From: Diphasiastrum complanatum
Lineage: Eukaryota; Streptophyta; Lycopodiopsida; Lycopodiales; Lycopodiaceae
NCBI GenBank assembly: GCA_029204225.1
Contig: CM055107.1
Location: forward strand, 10,546,868 to 10,610,867
Length of the DNA stretch: 64,000 nt
Direction of reading: 5' to 3'
Part shown: positions 1 through 11,300 of the stretch, in pieces
Layout of the letters: each line of letters begins with the position of its first letter
Position numbering within the stretch: position 1 is the first letter of the stretch
Position numbers and translations under genes: made by a program
The notes under the pieces: model-generated
Seen by the model: the letters and a program-made list of their open reading frames with translations, nothing else
What the model was told of the DNA's origin: nothing
The model's database searches: none

Positions 1-496
1 TTTGGAGACGGGATGATCTGGAGCTTTCGTATAAAGTATGTTGTCCCGCTCCATGGTTGTCGCATCCAATTCACTTAAAATTCTTTCTTGTTAAGTTGTG
101 CCATGTCCAGTTGTCCTTGCAATAAGAGAACCTGCTGCTTGGCATCCTGAACAACTTTGTCAACTAGATCTTGCGCAGTAGACAGTGCATTCTGGAGAGT
201 GGAAACATATTTCTCAAGGCATATGTGTGTTGTTGTGTCTTCTTCAGCTCCGCTTCTAACTTATCTTCATGTTGTTTGGCTATCTTCAACTATCGGTTCA
301 GCTGGATGAGTTTCTGACTGATAAGAGTGTCTTCCGATCCCAAATCTGCAATTCTCTTTTCCGTTGACGTCTTTTGTTCAAGCATATTCTAGATCATTTG
401 TCCAAGGTGTGAATGGATTCTAAGGACGTCACCAGAATCCAAGGGAATAGACGTGGTAGCAACAGTAGCACGAACATTACCCGATCCAATAGGTTG

Positions 497-1255
497 TCAA
501 GATTGGCCTTGAAGATTTGCCCGTGGATCTTTCTCTTCAAAGATATCTTCTCCTTCAAAACCTTCTAGAACCTGTGCATCAAATTGCTTCAGAGATACAA
601 CCACAAGAGCGACTCTAATTATGTCTAGTGTCTGAATTGTTTGATCTACTTGTTGGCCTTGCTGGAAGGCTGGTATTGAATCAACAGTACCAAATGTTTC
701 ATGGAATTGATCGAATCCCATTTCGGGGGATTTTGGTTCAAAGGGTCCTGGGCTCAAAGGCATCACATAATGTTCATATGCTTGTAAGGGGTCGGAATCA
801 TCGATCAAATTCATAAACTGTTGGGTGTTTGGTGACATAGTTGAAGTTTGTGGGGGTGAGGTGGCTTGGGTAAGTGTGATTGGAATGGTAGATCCAATTG
901 TCATAGATGGCCCTTACGAGGAATCAGAGGCGAGGGTGGTTGTAGTGGCTGAGGGAACAAGTAGTGCAAAGTGAGTCACAACAGGGGCTATAGGCACAAT
1001 TGACGGTGGTGGCTGAGTACGATGTTGAGACTCGGGAGGCGAGGTGGGTGCAACAATCTCACTGCGTACTCTACGATGACTCTGAGATAAGGATGCTTGG
1101 CAGGATGATTCTACTGGTGCTACTTCGAAGGTGGCTAGCACTGAATCAACATGAAATTTGTGGACCTTGTTGACTAAGTGTGAGGGGGCCAAGTAGGACA
1201 TAAGAGAGCCCACAACAAACTGTTGTTTGGTATTACTCTTGCTCTCTACCCCCAA
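497..1255 (-). pseudogene. Unknown Ser/Thr/Pro-rich ORF with one internal stop
   Basis: A single frame runs 1255 to 497 with one TAA near 913; the parts are 113 and 135 codons. The protein is rich in Ser, Thr, Pro and Gln and has no domain I recognise. Further down the strand (1-490) broken frames encode charged, heptad-like peptide such as AKQHEDKLEAELKKTQQH, suggesting a coiled coil. It may be the structural ORF of a retroelement, given the surroundings, but that is a guess. Confidence 0.35.
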
Positions 1256-1299
1256 AACTCATGATAGATAACTTTTACTAATTTTCACAAGAAGTAGGC

Positions 1300-2650
1300 A
1301 TTTCTTTTGTCATTAAGGCATACTATAAATTAACAATATACAAACAAATATCCATTTCTAGATTTTGTAACAAGAACATTTGAATTTCTATCGAGGACTA
1401 ATGTACACTCATTTGCTAAAAATTTGATAGCGTATTCTCAATCTACAATTCTTTTGATGGATAGTAGGCTCTTAGTAAGTCCTAAGACATACAACATATT
1501 TTTAATAGTTTTGAAAAAATCATTCTTGAAATATAATGTGATGGTGCTTGGGCTTCCACCTTATGGCTGATAGAGTCTCCAAGATAGGTGTTCTTGTTTC
1601 AACTGGATGTGTTAAAGACACAAACCAATTGACATGATATGTGATATATTGTGAGGCTCCAATATCTAAGTACCAACATTGGTTGTTTGGTACTTTTTTG
1701 TATCCATCATGAATAAGTTTGGTCCTTCCTTCTCTTTCTATGAATCATATAGCTCAACAATATTGTTTTGTTGTTGGTCTTGTTGGTCTTGTCTTGACTC
1801 ATTCAATATTCTGATTCTATAGTTTTTAATATCATCATTGGTCCTCTTGTAATACTTGTCAAAAAGTTTGTTCTTCAAATTTTTATGACTACGTCCTGCC
1901 TCCGACTCTTGGAAATTAGAAATAGCTTGAATCTTAGATTTTGTTTTTCCTACTTTTCTTGGAGAATAAGGCTAATGACTTATCTTTGAGAGGCAAGTCT
2001 AAAATTTTCTTCCACATTTCTTCTTGGAGAAGAATGGATGTGACCTGCTATACTGTTAGTCCAGCTTGGGTACTGATTTACATTATGAAGTACCTATATG
2101 ATGATGATAGGATCGATAATAAGGTAACTATTGCATAACTATAAGATATAAGATAGTCTAAAACTGCTAGTTGATCCATTAATGCTTTAAGATTGTTAAT
2201 ATAGTCACACATAGAAGTATTGTCATGCCTTTTTAAGGAGAAAAGAATATTTTTGTTCAAACATTTTGTATCTTGTAAAGAGAGATTAGAATTTTCCATG
2301 CTTCTTTGGTTGACTTGCAGGAAGTCACATGATAGATCTGAGAATCCTTGAGATTAAGGGTGATTGTGGCAACTGTCTTGCTATCTCTAATTTTTCACCT
2401 AGTAAGTGAATCATAATTATCAAAACCGATGGTTGTGGAATATATCAATCTACCACTCCCAATAAATCTCATTGAATGAGTATCATTTCAATCTTGAATG
2501 TTCACATATAAATATTCTCACCATTGAACTTGTTGTAATTTTTAGTCTTCAGTACTTTCATTTCACTTAAAAAAGAATGGAGTCATCCACAAATATTCTT
2601 AGAATCATAGTGTAAAACCTTATTGATATGATATTGGAAATTAGTGTGGA
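1300..2650 (-). mobile_element. Ty1/Copia gag-protease remnant (F)
   Basis: Minus strand. 2078-2299 reads NNLKALMDQLAVLDYLISY, the usual Copia gag UBN2-type segment. 1621-1680 reads WYLDIGASQYITYHVNWF, a decayed protease site where DSGA has become DIGA. Between them frames are broken and no intact CCHC knuckle is seen. Integrase and beyond are absent; the unknown ORF at 497-1255 takes their place. Confidence 0.65.
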
Positions 2651-3290
2651 ATAAATGCAGCTGAATTAAGAGTTCTAGTTGCCTTCATGATTTTGTAACT
2701 CAGTTTCAGTACATTCAAATAAATTTACAATATCGTTGATGGGCATCTATGACAATCATGCTCACAATTCGTCTGAGTTGTCTAAGACAACCATGGAATA
2801 ATACCTAATGATATATTGTCAATTCTTGCAAGAAGTAGTGAAAGAATACATACGGTTCATGCATTAAAAAATACATGTGATACTTCATCAACACCAACAA
2901 CATTCATGATGTTAGAGTATCAAGGATTGTGAACTAGAAGTGAAGGTCTCCTAAAATTCTAAAGTTATGTCTTTAACATTGTGTCTTTAAAAGAAACAAG
3001 TCAACAAAACATTGATGAACATATCCAAAAAGAACTCATGGCTTATCAAAGAAATATCATCATTCAATCACAAAGCATTCAATCATGAGACTTGATGAGA
3101 GGTCAAGATGCCCCCCCCCCACCCCAAAGGTCCTAGCTCAAGATCTAACATGCTATCAAATTCAAAATAGGTTCCCATAACGAGGCCCCTTACGATTCTA
3201 TTGATTCTAAGACTTTTCCAATGCTCCCAAGGGTTGGGGGTTTCAGTTCCTTTTTCAAGGATCCAACTAGGATGCCACAACCAATAGACA
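2650..3290. other. No gene seen
   Basis: AT-rich sequence with short frames only. A run of ten C lies at 3111-3120. Possibly the leader or LTR of the Copia remnant to the left, but no LTR mate was found. Confidence 0.4.
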
Positions 3291-3299
3291 CAAAGAGAG

Positions 3300-3670
3300 T
3301 GGATCCAACCCAACCAAACCTAGATCGAATGGATCTAGCCCCCAAGCTATGGAATGCTTGCCATGTCTCAATAGTGGAAGGAGTAAGAGCGCACTCCAGC
3401 AACATGTCGTCCACCACTCCAAAAAAGGAGGCCTATGGGTATACTTATACCTTCCAAGGCCCTCCCTAGACTGTGTATACTAAGACACCTCACTAGGACA
3501 CATCATCCAATTACCGGTGAGTCACTGCCAGTTCCATATAAATCCACCATCATGGGTTTTAGGCCTCCAACCATCAATTATAGCTTTTTGCCATGAGAGA
3601 CCCAACCTCCTCATAATCATAATTAACTTACGAGTTGAGGTAGGCCTTCTAACCCCCTTATGGGATATAA
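3300..3670. repeat. Dispersed repeat, copy 1
   Basis: Shares long blocks with 27181-27560: caacccaaccaaacctagat, tctagcccccaagctat, gagtcactgccagttc and accatcat(g/a)ggtttta(g/t)gcctcca, in the same order and orientation. No coding sense; likely a non-coding part of a retroelement. Confidence 0.75.
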
Positions 3671-3859
3671 ATCCAGAGTCAGAGCCACGATATTATTTCA
3701 TTATTCAAGTTTTGACCTTAGAACTTAAAGTTGGGAAAGTCCGCATCCTAAGGCTCTCAAAGAATCATCATCTTATGTATGATAATTATGTGAGAATTAT
3801 GCAAAAATAGCTTGATGTAGGCCAAAATTATGTACATAAGGTCATCCCACAAACGTGGA

Positions 3860-6800
3860 GGCTGTTCACACATGTGAAAGGTAGACATGCATTGACTCAT
3901 GCAAATTTTTTGGTGACATGCATGTAGAAAACCATGTAATATAGTCAAAAATTGACATTTGGCAATTTCTAGGTTTCTCGGGTGGTGCAAAATCAATGAA
4001 TGATGATGAGGCACTAAAAGTGGCATGCATGCAAATACATGCAACATCACCACACGTGTGAAAGAGTCCATATCAAGTCATGCTCCCTCCATCATGTAAA
4101 TAACATTGTAAAATCAAGCATGCATAAGCTTTCAAGTCTCCTACTCACATATGTGATTATTATAATTTGCATGGTCACAATCGAGCATGCAGTAGCCAAA
4201 TAAATTTGCTTGCTTTTTTTTCATGCATGCAGACTATGCTCTTTTTTCCATCTATGTAGGCTCACTTTGGTGTTGGGTAATTGAGCCTCTTGCCAAAAGT
4301 CCAAATCTCAAAAGTGGAGATGCCTACCACCATTTATCATTTAACATTGATTTTTTTTCAAACTCCACTAACCGACCTCAACAATTGCCTTTGGCAAGGC
4401 AAAAACTTAAGGCCACCATCATAATTTGTCCTTTTAACATTGACTTTCTATTAAGAATGTTATGGAATCTTCATGGAAGCTTTTTGATTTCTTGGCAATT
4501 TTTTGATCGATTCTTGTAGGCACAAGGCCTGGCTGCTACTCGCCCTAGATCGGAATCTGAAATCGCTGGCTTTCTAGCAGAAAAATTTGTCTTAAGGCAA
4601 ATCCTTGAGCTGTAGATCACACACATGAATCTCTGCTTGTTTACATTACAATGGGCTTCACTTGGTTAGATTTGAATGCAGTAATAGTTTCTCATTGATG
4701 ATATCGATATATAAGTCTACAATTAAAAAAAAAGAAATGTGGCTAGCAAGGCTGCTTTCAGTGCAAGACAAATAACTTCAGGAGACCTAAGTTCTTGTTT
4801 GTGTGCGCCCTTCTTGTTCATTCTTTTTCAGATCTGAGTTCTTGGTGTAGGCTCACGTATATGAGCGCGAATTTGTGGTCATGGCAGCAAACATCAATCC
4901 TCTTAGCAGTATGTCTTTGTTCCATCCAAGCATAAAACGTGCTTGGTGTGCGTTAGGTTTCTTCATGAAAAAGCAGAGTGTGCATGCAAGTCACTTTTTT
5001 TTTCCATTCACCAAATGTGTTTATTTTTCATGCATGCATGATCAATTACATGTGGGGTAGTTGGGCCTTTAACCAAGGTCCAGGAAAACCACTAGTAAAA
5101 ATAAAACAGGTCTAGCATCATACATAAATGAAGATCTGAATGCTCTAAAAAGTGGAGAACATCCTCCCTTGGCAAGAAAAGTGCTCTGCAACCAGGGCAA
5201 AATCAACACAACAAAGTAGAGAAGAAAAGACAATTACATTGATGAATATCGGTCCAATTAAGCTAGTTGACACTCAACCAAGGAGCTTGAGTGAACTGAA
5301 CTAAGCATTCTCATACACAATTCACTGGTAACAAGGTCTACAAAACAGTTGATAGTGTTTAAGAGCCTGCAAGTGGCCAATAAATACCCTACAGATTTGG
5401 CAGTATGGTTGTGCCAATCTGTAGGGGGCCAATAAAGGCTGAATTACCAATAAGGCTGCCAAACAAAAACAAGGGGCCCAAATTCCCAAACCATATGGTC
5501 CACATGCGAGATAATCTGAAGTGCTGACCATTGTTCCATAGAGATTTGTCCTGTCAGTATTTGGCAGATTAGTGTAGTTATACCAGACTCATGTGACTTT
5601 TGTAGCCCCGTCGTGTTATTTTGGGGGGGGGGGGGGGGGGGTAGTCGTAGTAGTAGTTACCATGAGGTGGTACAGCCACCCATACACCAACACGTACACT
5701 GCACATGGATGAAAAAATTTAAATGTTCTAAAAATCATCAGAAAAGGAAGGTAAAATATATAGTTTGAAAAATAAATTGGAAAATCTAACAGACAGCAGA
5801 CTACATATGGGATCTTACAGGCTCAAATTTGAACTGAGGGCAGCAGGCCTAGAACCCGACATATGCATAGTCATCATATTTGACACATCAACTTTCCAAT
5901 GCTACAGGTTTGAATTGTAAAGTGTTTAAATTAGTGTTGGCTGTTTGCTGCAGGCTTCTACAATATTTTTTAGGATCATATACATTTCAACATACAGGTA
6001 TGACAAACTTTGGCATGCTCAAATTATTTGCACATGAGTGAGACACATTGGGGAGTACGATGGCAACATTGGTAGGGGATAACATAAGCTGTGTTGGCAG
6101 TGTCTTTAACCAAAGAATAAGATTTTTGTATTCAAAACTACAATTGTAACGTCAAAAACGTGTGCTTTGACAATTTGAAACCGTGAAAAGATGTGGATGC
6201 CTTTGCCAAGTCCTACAAAAGAAAACACATTATAAAATCACAACATATTGCATCGTAGTTTACATAATTTCTGGTTCATTACAATCAAACCTTTGTAATC
6301 CATGTCAGGGGTCTTAACATTCAAGAACAGTATCAAATAAGGTCACAAGTAACCTTTAAATTGTTAAATTTTTAAAGCTCATTACCACTGACGTCATTGC
6401 ACGCAATAAGGTAATGGAAGCAGTTTCAAAATCGACACATGGAATCTTGGCCTGTAGAGGCATGAAAATGGCTCTCGAGTCAACAAACTTCCAAGAACTA
6501 ATTGTCCTTGCAACTACAATAAGAACAGACTTCACTAAATTAAATACAGAATTTCTATGTCATTTTAGGCTTGCCAACAAAGCATCAATAAGTGTAGGCC
6601 ATTTCGAAGCCATACTCAAAGCTCATTCTCGTCACAGGCAGCAAGGTTTTGCAGGACATTATCTTTTATGATTAAAGCTGATAAAAAATGAGTCTAAACT
6701 GTCCTAAACTGTCTCCAGCTGTTGAAAAGAGCAATAAGAATTATGTACAAAGTGTAGGTGCATGCGCACATGTATTTGTACAGTTGTATTTGTGTGTGTG

Positions 6801-7190
6801 TGTGTGTGTCTGTATCTGTGTATGTGCACGTGCACTCACATGCCCTTTCAAGCCATTTCACATGATGGGTGACATGTAAGAAGACACATTGTCAAACAAG
6901 GCAAAAATAACGGTGCGCACCAAACGGCAACTCAGGTATCAGCCTCATACGTCAAGATTCCTGATTTGAAAAAAAGGCTAATGTTCACTCAATTCTGCAT
7001 AGTTACGCGTAGAGGAACCTAATAGTGTATAGAACAATAGTCCTGCTTTGAAACATATACAACCAAACGTTGGCGCACTAGATCCTTGCTTCAACTTGGT
7101 CACTATCAGTTATGTTAACATATGCCTTTCAGCCTCAAAGTAGGCTTTCAGCATGGAATGAGAATTTTAAACCCTACAAGAATCCACCAA
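3860..7190. other. Intergenic, no gene seen
   Basis: Downstream of the BAR gene. It holds several CATGCATG-type motifs at 3.9-5.05 kb, a run of 19 G at 5623-5641 and a (TG)n tract at about 6790-6808. Short frames here show no recognisable protein. Confidence 0.5.
6790..6825. repeat. (TG)n microsatellite
   Basis: A pure tg run followed by interrupted tgtatctgtgtatgtg. Encoded Cys/Val frames are artefacts of the repeat. Confidence 0.8.
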
Positions 7191-7394
7191 CTACACAGGC
7201 AGCTGCACCGTTGATTGCTCAGAAGATACAGGTATAAAAGGTGACGAAGAAACTTCATCTCCTTCCATTGGCTCTACCACTTGTGGATATGTTGCTGATT
7301 TAACATGCTGTATGTCCCATCCTCTCTGAGGGGGAACTTCAAAAGAAGGTTTGACTTTAAGATATCTGCGGTGGTAGGGGAAGAGGAGCTGCAT
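7191..7394 (-). pseudogene. Out-of-frame conserved tail of BAR gene
   Basis: An open frame overlaps the end of exon 9 in another phase and reads through KPSFEVPPQRGWDIQHVKSA, then EGDEVSSSPFIPVS, to a stop. Family C-termini have an SFSIP-like motif followed later by a VSSPPLTPISL-like motif at this distance. One base too many near 7365-7370, or an unrecognised splice, would account for the break. As shown, the annotated protein lacks roughly 55 residues. Confidence 0.55.
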
Positions 7395-8334
7395 GTGACA
7401 AACTGGAACCAGAAGGAATTTGAACAGATTTTATTGGTACTCCAGCAGCTGAAACAAGGCTTTGCTTTTTCGACTTCTCAGAATCAGAACAAGGAGGGGG
7501 AGCAGGAAGCTTATAAAGTTCACTTATATGAGGAGGTGAACAGGAAGGAGGTGTTCTGGGTAAAATGAAAGGATGAACTCCGGCAGGCAGACCTAAAGGG
7601 CCTGACTTGAAAAAAGCCTCTAAGTGCACATTTGATGTGGGTGGTAGCACAATAGGCTTTGGTATACTGACCTTGCCAGCAGACCAATAATTCCCCATAG
7701 GAGTCAATGGTCCTGATTGGCTGTATCTTTTATTAAGTAGACGAGCAGGGCCAGAACCATGTCTCTGGGAAACCTGTGACAGGATAGGACCATCAAGCTT
7801 GAAGGATGCCAATTTTTCGTGTGCCAATAAAGGTGGCAGAGGCACTGATGCACTTACAGAAAATTGTGGTGGAAGGGGTTGCAAATTGTGTCCTGACATG
7901 CTGACGTGGCTCTTTATGAGAGCTGAAGAAGTACCAGATTCAGCCTTGGTTAACATCTCTGTATTACAGTCTTCTGCCACTGAGCGTTTAACCATGCCTT
8001 GATCCTCTGGGTACTCTATGTAAGAAGTCTCGAGCTCACCAGGCAGCTCTCTTATGGTTCTTCTGATAGTCAAAGGAGATGCAGATGTGCCATAAGTGGT
8101 AATAGAATGTGGAAATTCTTGGTCTCGTTTGGGATTTGAACTCACTTGTGTAGAAGATTTTAGATCAGAAGCCTTGATATTCTGGAATGAGCTTTCTCTC
8201 AACAAGTTCTGAAATGTCTTGACTATATCACCTTGAGGGAACTCAACAGAAGTAATAGGAACGGATTCGCTGCCATCATGATCCAACCAAGCTGCTAGGG
8301 ACTCATCGTCAATGATCTTTTCCTGAGTAATTGT
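7357..8334 (-). CDS. BAR gene exon 9, Pro/Ser-rich C-terminal region
   Basis: 978 bp coding 325 residues and stop. The region is low in predicted structure, with poly-Pro patches, [10 protein letters not shown], two SGPL repeats and [11 protein letters not shown]. It ends PLPLPPQIS*. In Arabidopsis homologs a further tail beginning SFSIP follows this Pro patch; here a similar tail (PSFEVPP, then EVSSSPFIPVS) is present one frame away at 7191-7394. Confidence 0.85.
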   Translation of the reverse strand, partial: TITQEKIIDDESLAAWLDHDGSESVPITSVEFPQGDIVKTFQNLLRESSFQNIKASDLKSSTQVSSNPKRDQEFPHSITTYGTSASPLTIRRTIRELPGELETSYIEYPEDQGMVKRSVAEDCNTEMLTKAESGTSSALIKSHVSMSGHNLQPLPPQFSVSASVPLPPLLAHEKLASFKLDGPILSQVSQRHGSGPARLLNKRYSQSGPLTPMGNYWSAGKVSIPKPIVLPPTSNVHLEAFFKSGPLGLPAGVHPFILPRTPPSCSPPHISELYKLPAPPPCSDSEKSKKQSLVSAAGVPIKSVQIPSGSSLSHAAPLPLPPQIS

Positions 8335-11300
8335 CTGCAACAGAAAACCCAAAACTATCAGTTCTGACTTCTAACATATAGAACTGGCTTAGGGCATTGC
8401 AAGCTGTTGGATAGCTTGTTTGGAAAAGATTCATAATTTCAACAGCCAGATCTAGCTGCAACAGTTAAGGGCATAACAAAATTTTCTACTCTGTTATAGA
8501 AAACTTTGTGAAAAGTAACTGAAGTGAAATGAAATATTCCTCAGCCTTTCACAGAAAACTTAAACAAGTATAGCTCAAGGAAGCCAGGCTACAGAAACGT
8601 CTGAGCAAACTGACAACTAGATGCTTTGCCCAAAAATGAAAAATAATGTGAAAAGCCATTTGAGGAATGCCTATCATAGCAGTAGGTTGAGTAGCTTATC
8701 AGTTTCACTAGATAGCCTTCAGTTGTACGGTAGGCATAAATATCCTGGTACTTAGAAAATTCACATGTACAAATAAATCAGGAGGTTCAGAAAGGCTTAC
8801 GTAATTTTTGCATGCATTTGTGTACATGAGAGGGGCAAAGAGAGAACCTGCTCCAGGCTACTCGAGCTTATTGAGTCATCATGTTCATTTGAAGTTGCCA
8901 TCACATTGCCAGTTGGATCCCTCCCATCATCCGAATCGTTATTATGGTTGTTGAAATAGATTCGGTGATCTATCTTGCTTTCTTGTGCCACTAAATCGAT
9001 GTAAGGTTCAATTTTACTCACAGATGCAAAAGCCTTCCGAAATAGATGCACCTGCACAACATATCCTATGTCAGACATCAATGCCGAATACATATGTTTT
9101 GGCTAAGGAGTTCTCTAAGGCAAAGTTAGGTGCTCAAGCGCTTGACTTCCTGGTGCATAATCTACTTCTACAGGCTAATTTGAAAGCCAATAATTTTCTA
9201 GATTTTTTGATAGTTAGTTACTGCGAAAATTTATGGGTTCCACTCTCTCGAGTACCAATTCATGCCCTTAAGCATTCAAGGAAAATGAGTTAGTTCAACC
9301 ATGGGCATAAATGTAAATGTGACACAGACATACCACACATTGATTCTGTTCTTTATCCATATTGAAAGAACAGCGATGAAGAATTAGGAAATCTTCACCT
9401 GATAACTTGTGGAAGTTGACAGATAGTCATGCCTTCAAAAGTAGCTGAAGTTTCAATGTAATTGTCAACCACAAAAACATAAGGAGTTTCTTTTTCAAAA
9501 TTAGGAAGAGAAAGCTTGCATAACAAACAATCAATTTGTGTGACGATGTACAGTTGACTAGCGAACTTATAAATTTGTATAAGATTGGCACATGCCATGA
9601 ACAAGTACTGAAGAACCCATTGAAGGTTCTTTAACAGAAATGCCTTCACCTTATTTGCAATGGTAGGTTAAGACTGAAAAATGGATAGAGAAACTATGTT
9701 CAGCTGTCATTCAAAGAGATGGGCTAGCCTTGAAGACTGATCTGTGCATTCACTCAAAGAAACAGGCCAGAAAAAGATTCATGCAAATAATAAACCTAAT
9801 TCCATTGCAAATGAGTGGTCAAACGATCAGTCACTTCTTAAGTTGCACCTCTCAAAGGAACTGTGTTCCTAAATTTGACCAAAGTTCCCCAGCTCCTTCC
9901 CATTCATTAAAGTTACAAGAACAAAGACGTACTGGAAACAAGCTACAAAGGTTATCTGAGTGACCGCATGAAAAGTATAGCTGGCAACAACAGGAAGATT
10001 GCTTCAACAATCTTTTCTGTGTGAAATATTTTTTAAGTAACATCAAAAGGGAATAGTCTCAAGTGCTTGTGCCAGTAGTTATTGATGTTTCGATTAAACG
10101 TGTGAAACTTTTATTGCTATGTAGCTAAAACATGCTCACTGAACAAATGCTGGCAACCAAGTCTATCAACTAGCAATAGTAATATCACAGTTGCTACATT
10201 AACATACTTTGGCTTATAAGTTTTCAAATTTGTCACTTGAAAGTTGAGCCGCTTCATTTGTGTCTATTCTGTTCAGACTTCATAGCCAATTCTTGTTGAA
10301 CCAGATCATATATGCTAATGTGATCACTGTATGAAGTTTGAACTTGCGACAGAAAAAATATTTTTCAAGCGGGAGCTCCTTAGACAGTTCACACATTCTT
10401 AAACTTTGACATTAGCAAAGGAATAAACTCCATATACAAAGAAAATGGATCTACGTTGATTGCAGGTTCGGCATTGAATTTTATCAGCAATCATCAACAG
10501 AAACGAACCAGCAAGTAAACCACGAATAACATGAAAACGTAGTTCCCATCTATATGTAATAGGTTCATTTCAAACAGTGCATTTGTTTCTAATCTATTGA
10601 AAGTGAAAAATAAAAAACCACAAGAATTGATTGAATGTTCCACGCCTACAGAATGTGTTTTGCTTTGTATGTACAGAATAAATGTGGAACCAAAAAACCC
10701 TAGAACAGGTATCAATAAAGAAAATGATCTACCTGAAGCTGTTAAGTAATGATAAGATCAGTCAACTATTTGGAAAGTAGACATATAGCTCTAATTGGCT
10801 TGCTAGGATTCTAACCTGTGCAGTATGATGCCGTGACACCTTTGTAATGATGTTGTGGAATCGTCCCTGTTCCAGGGAGAGCACACGACAATCCACAGAC
10901 ATTGCCAGTTCATCAAACTGATGCTTTGCTGTCTGTAATTGCTGTTCAGCAAAAATTTCACTCTTTCGATTCTTAGGTCTCCCCTTCGTAAGTTGCAAAC
11001 GAAGATGATCATAAACACCCCTGCAAACATTCTAGTCAACGACAGTACTAACTACATGTATCCAGTTGCTTCCTAAAGCCAAATACAAGCATGGGCTTAC
11101 CAAAATGGATCAAACACACTTTGCTTAGGAAATTTTTTTGGACTGACCTTTTTTCATCATACTTGAGCTTTGTTTCCTGCAAAATCATAATGAAAGTTCA
11201 ATAAAACATAGGAAAGGCGGTATTTCAGAAAAAAAGCCACAATGTTGGCATACTAAATAGCCAAGATCCAAAATAGCATGCTTCCTTGCCGGAAGCATAA

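Noticed and set aside
4223-4519. 98-codon plus ORF and other short frames in 3.9-7.1 kb
   Set aside because: No similarity, no splice partners and composition typical of random AT-rich DNA.
5623-5641. Run of 19 G as a quadruplex or regulatory element
   Set aside because: A single homopolymer next to gtagtcgtagtagtag is more likely slippage or sequencing noise; nothing else supports function.
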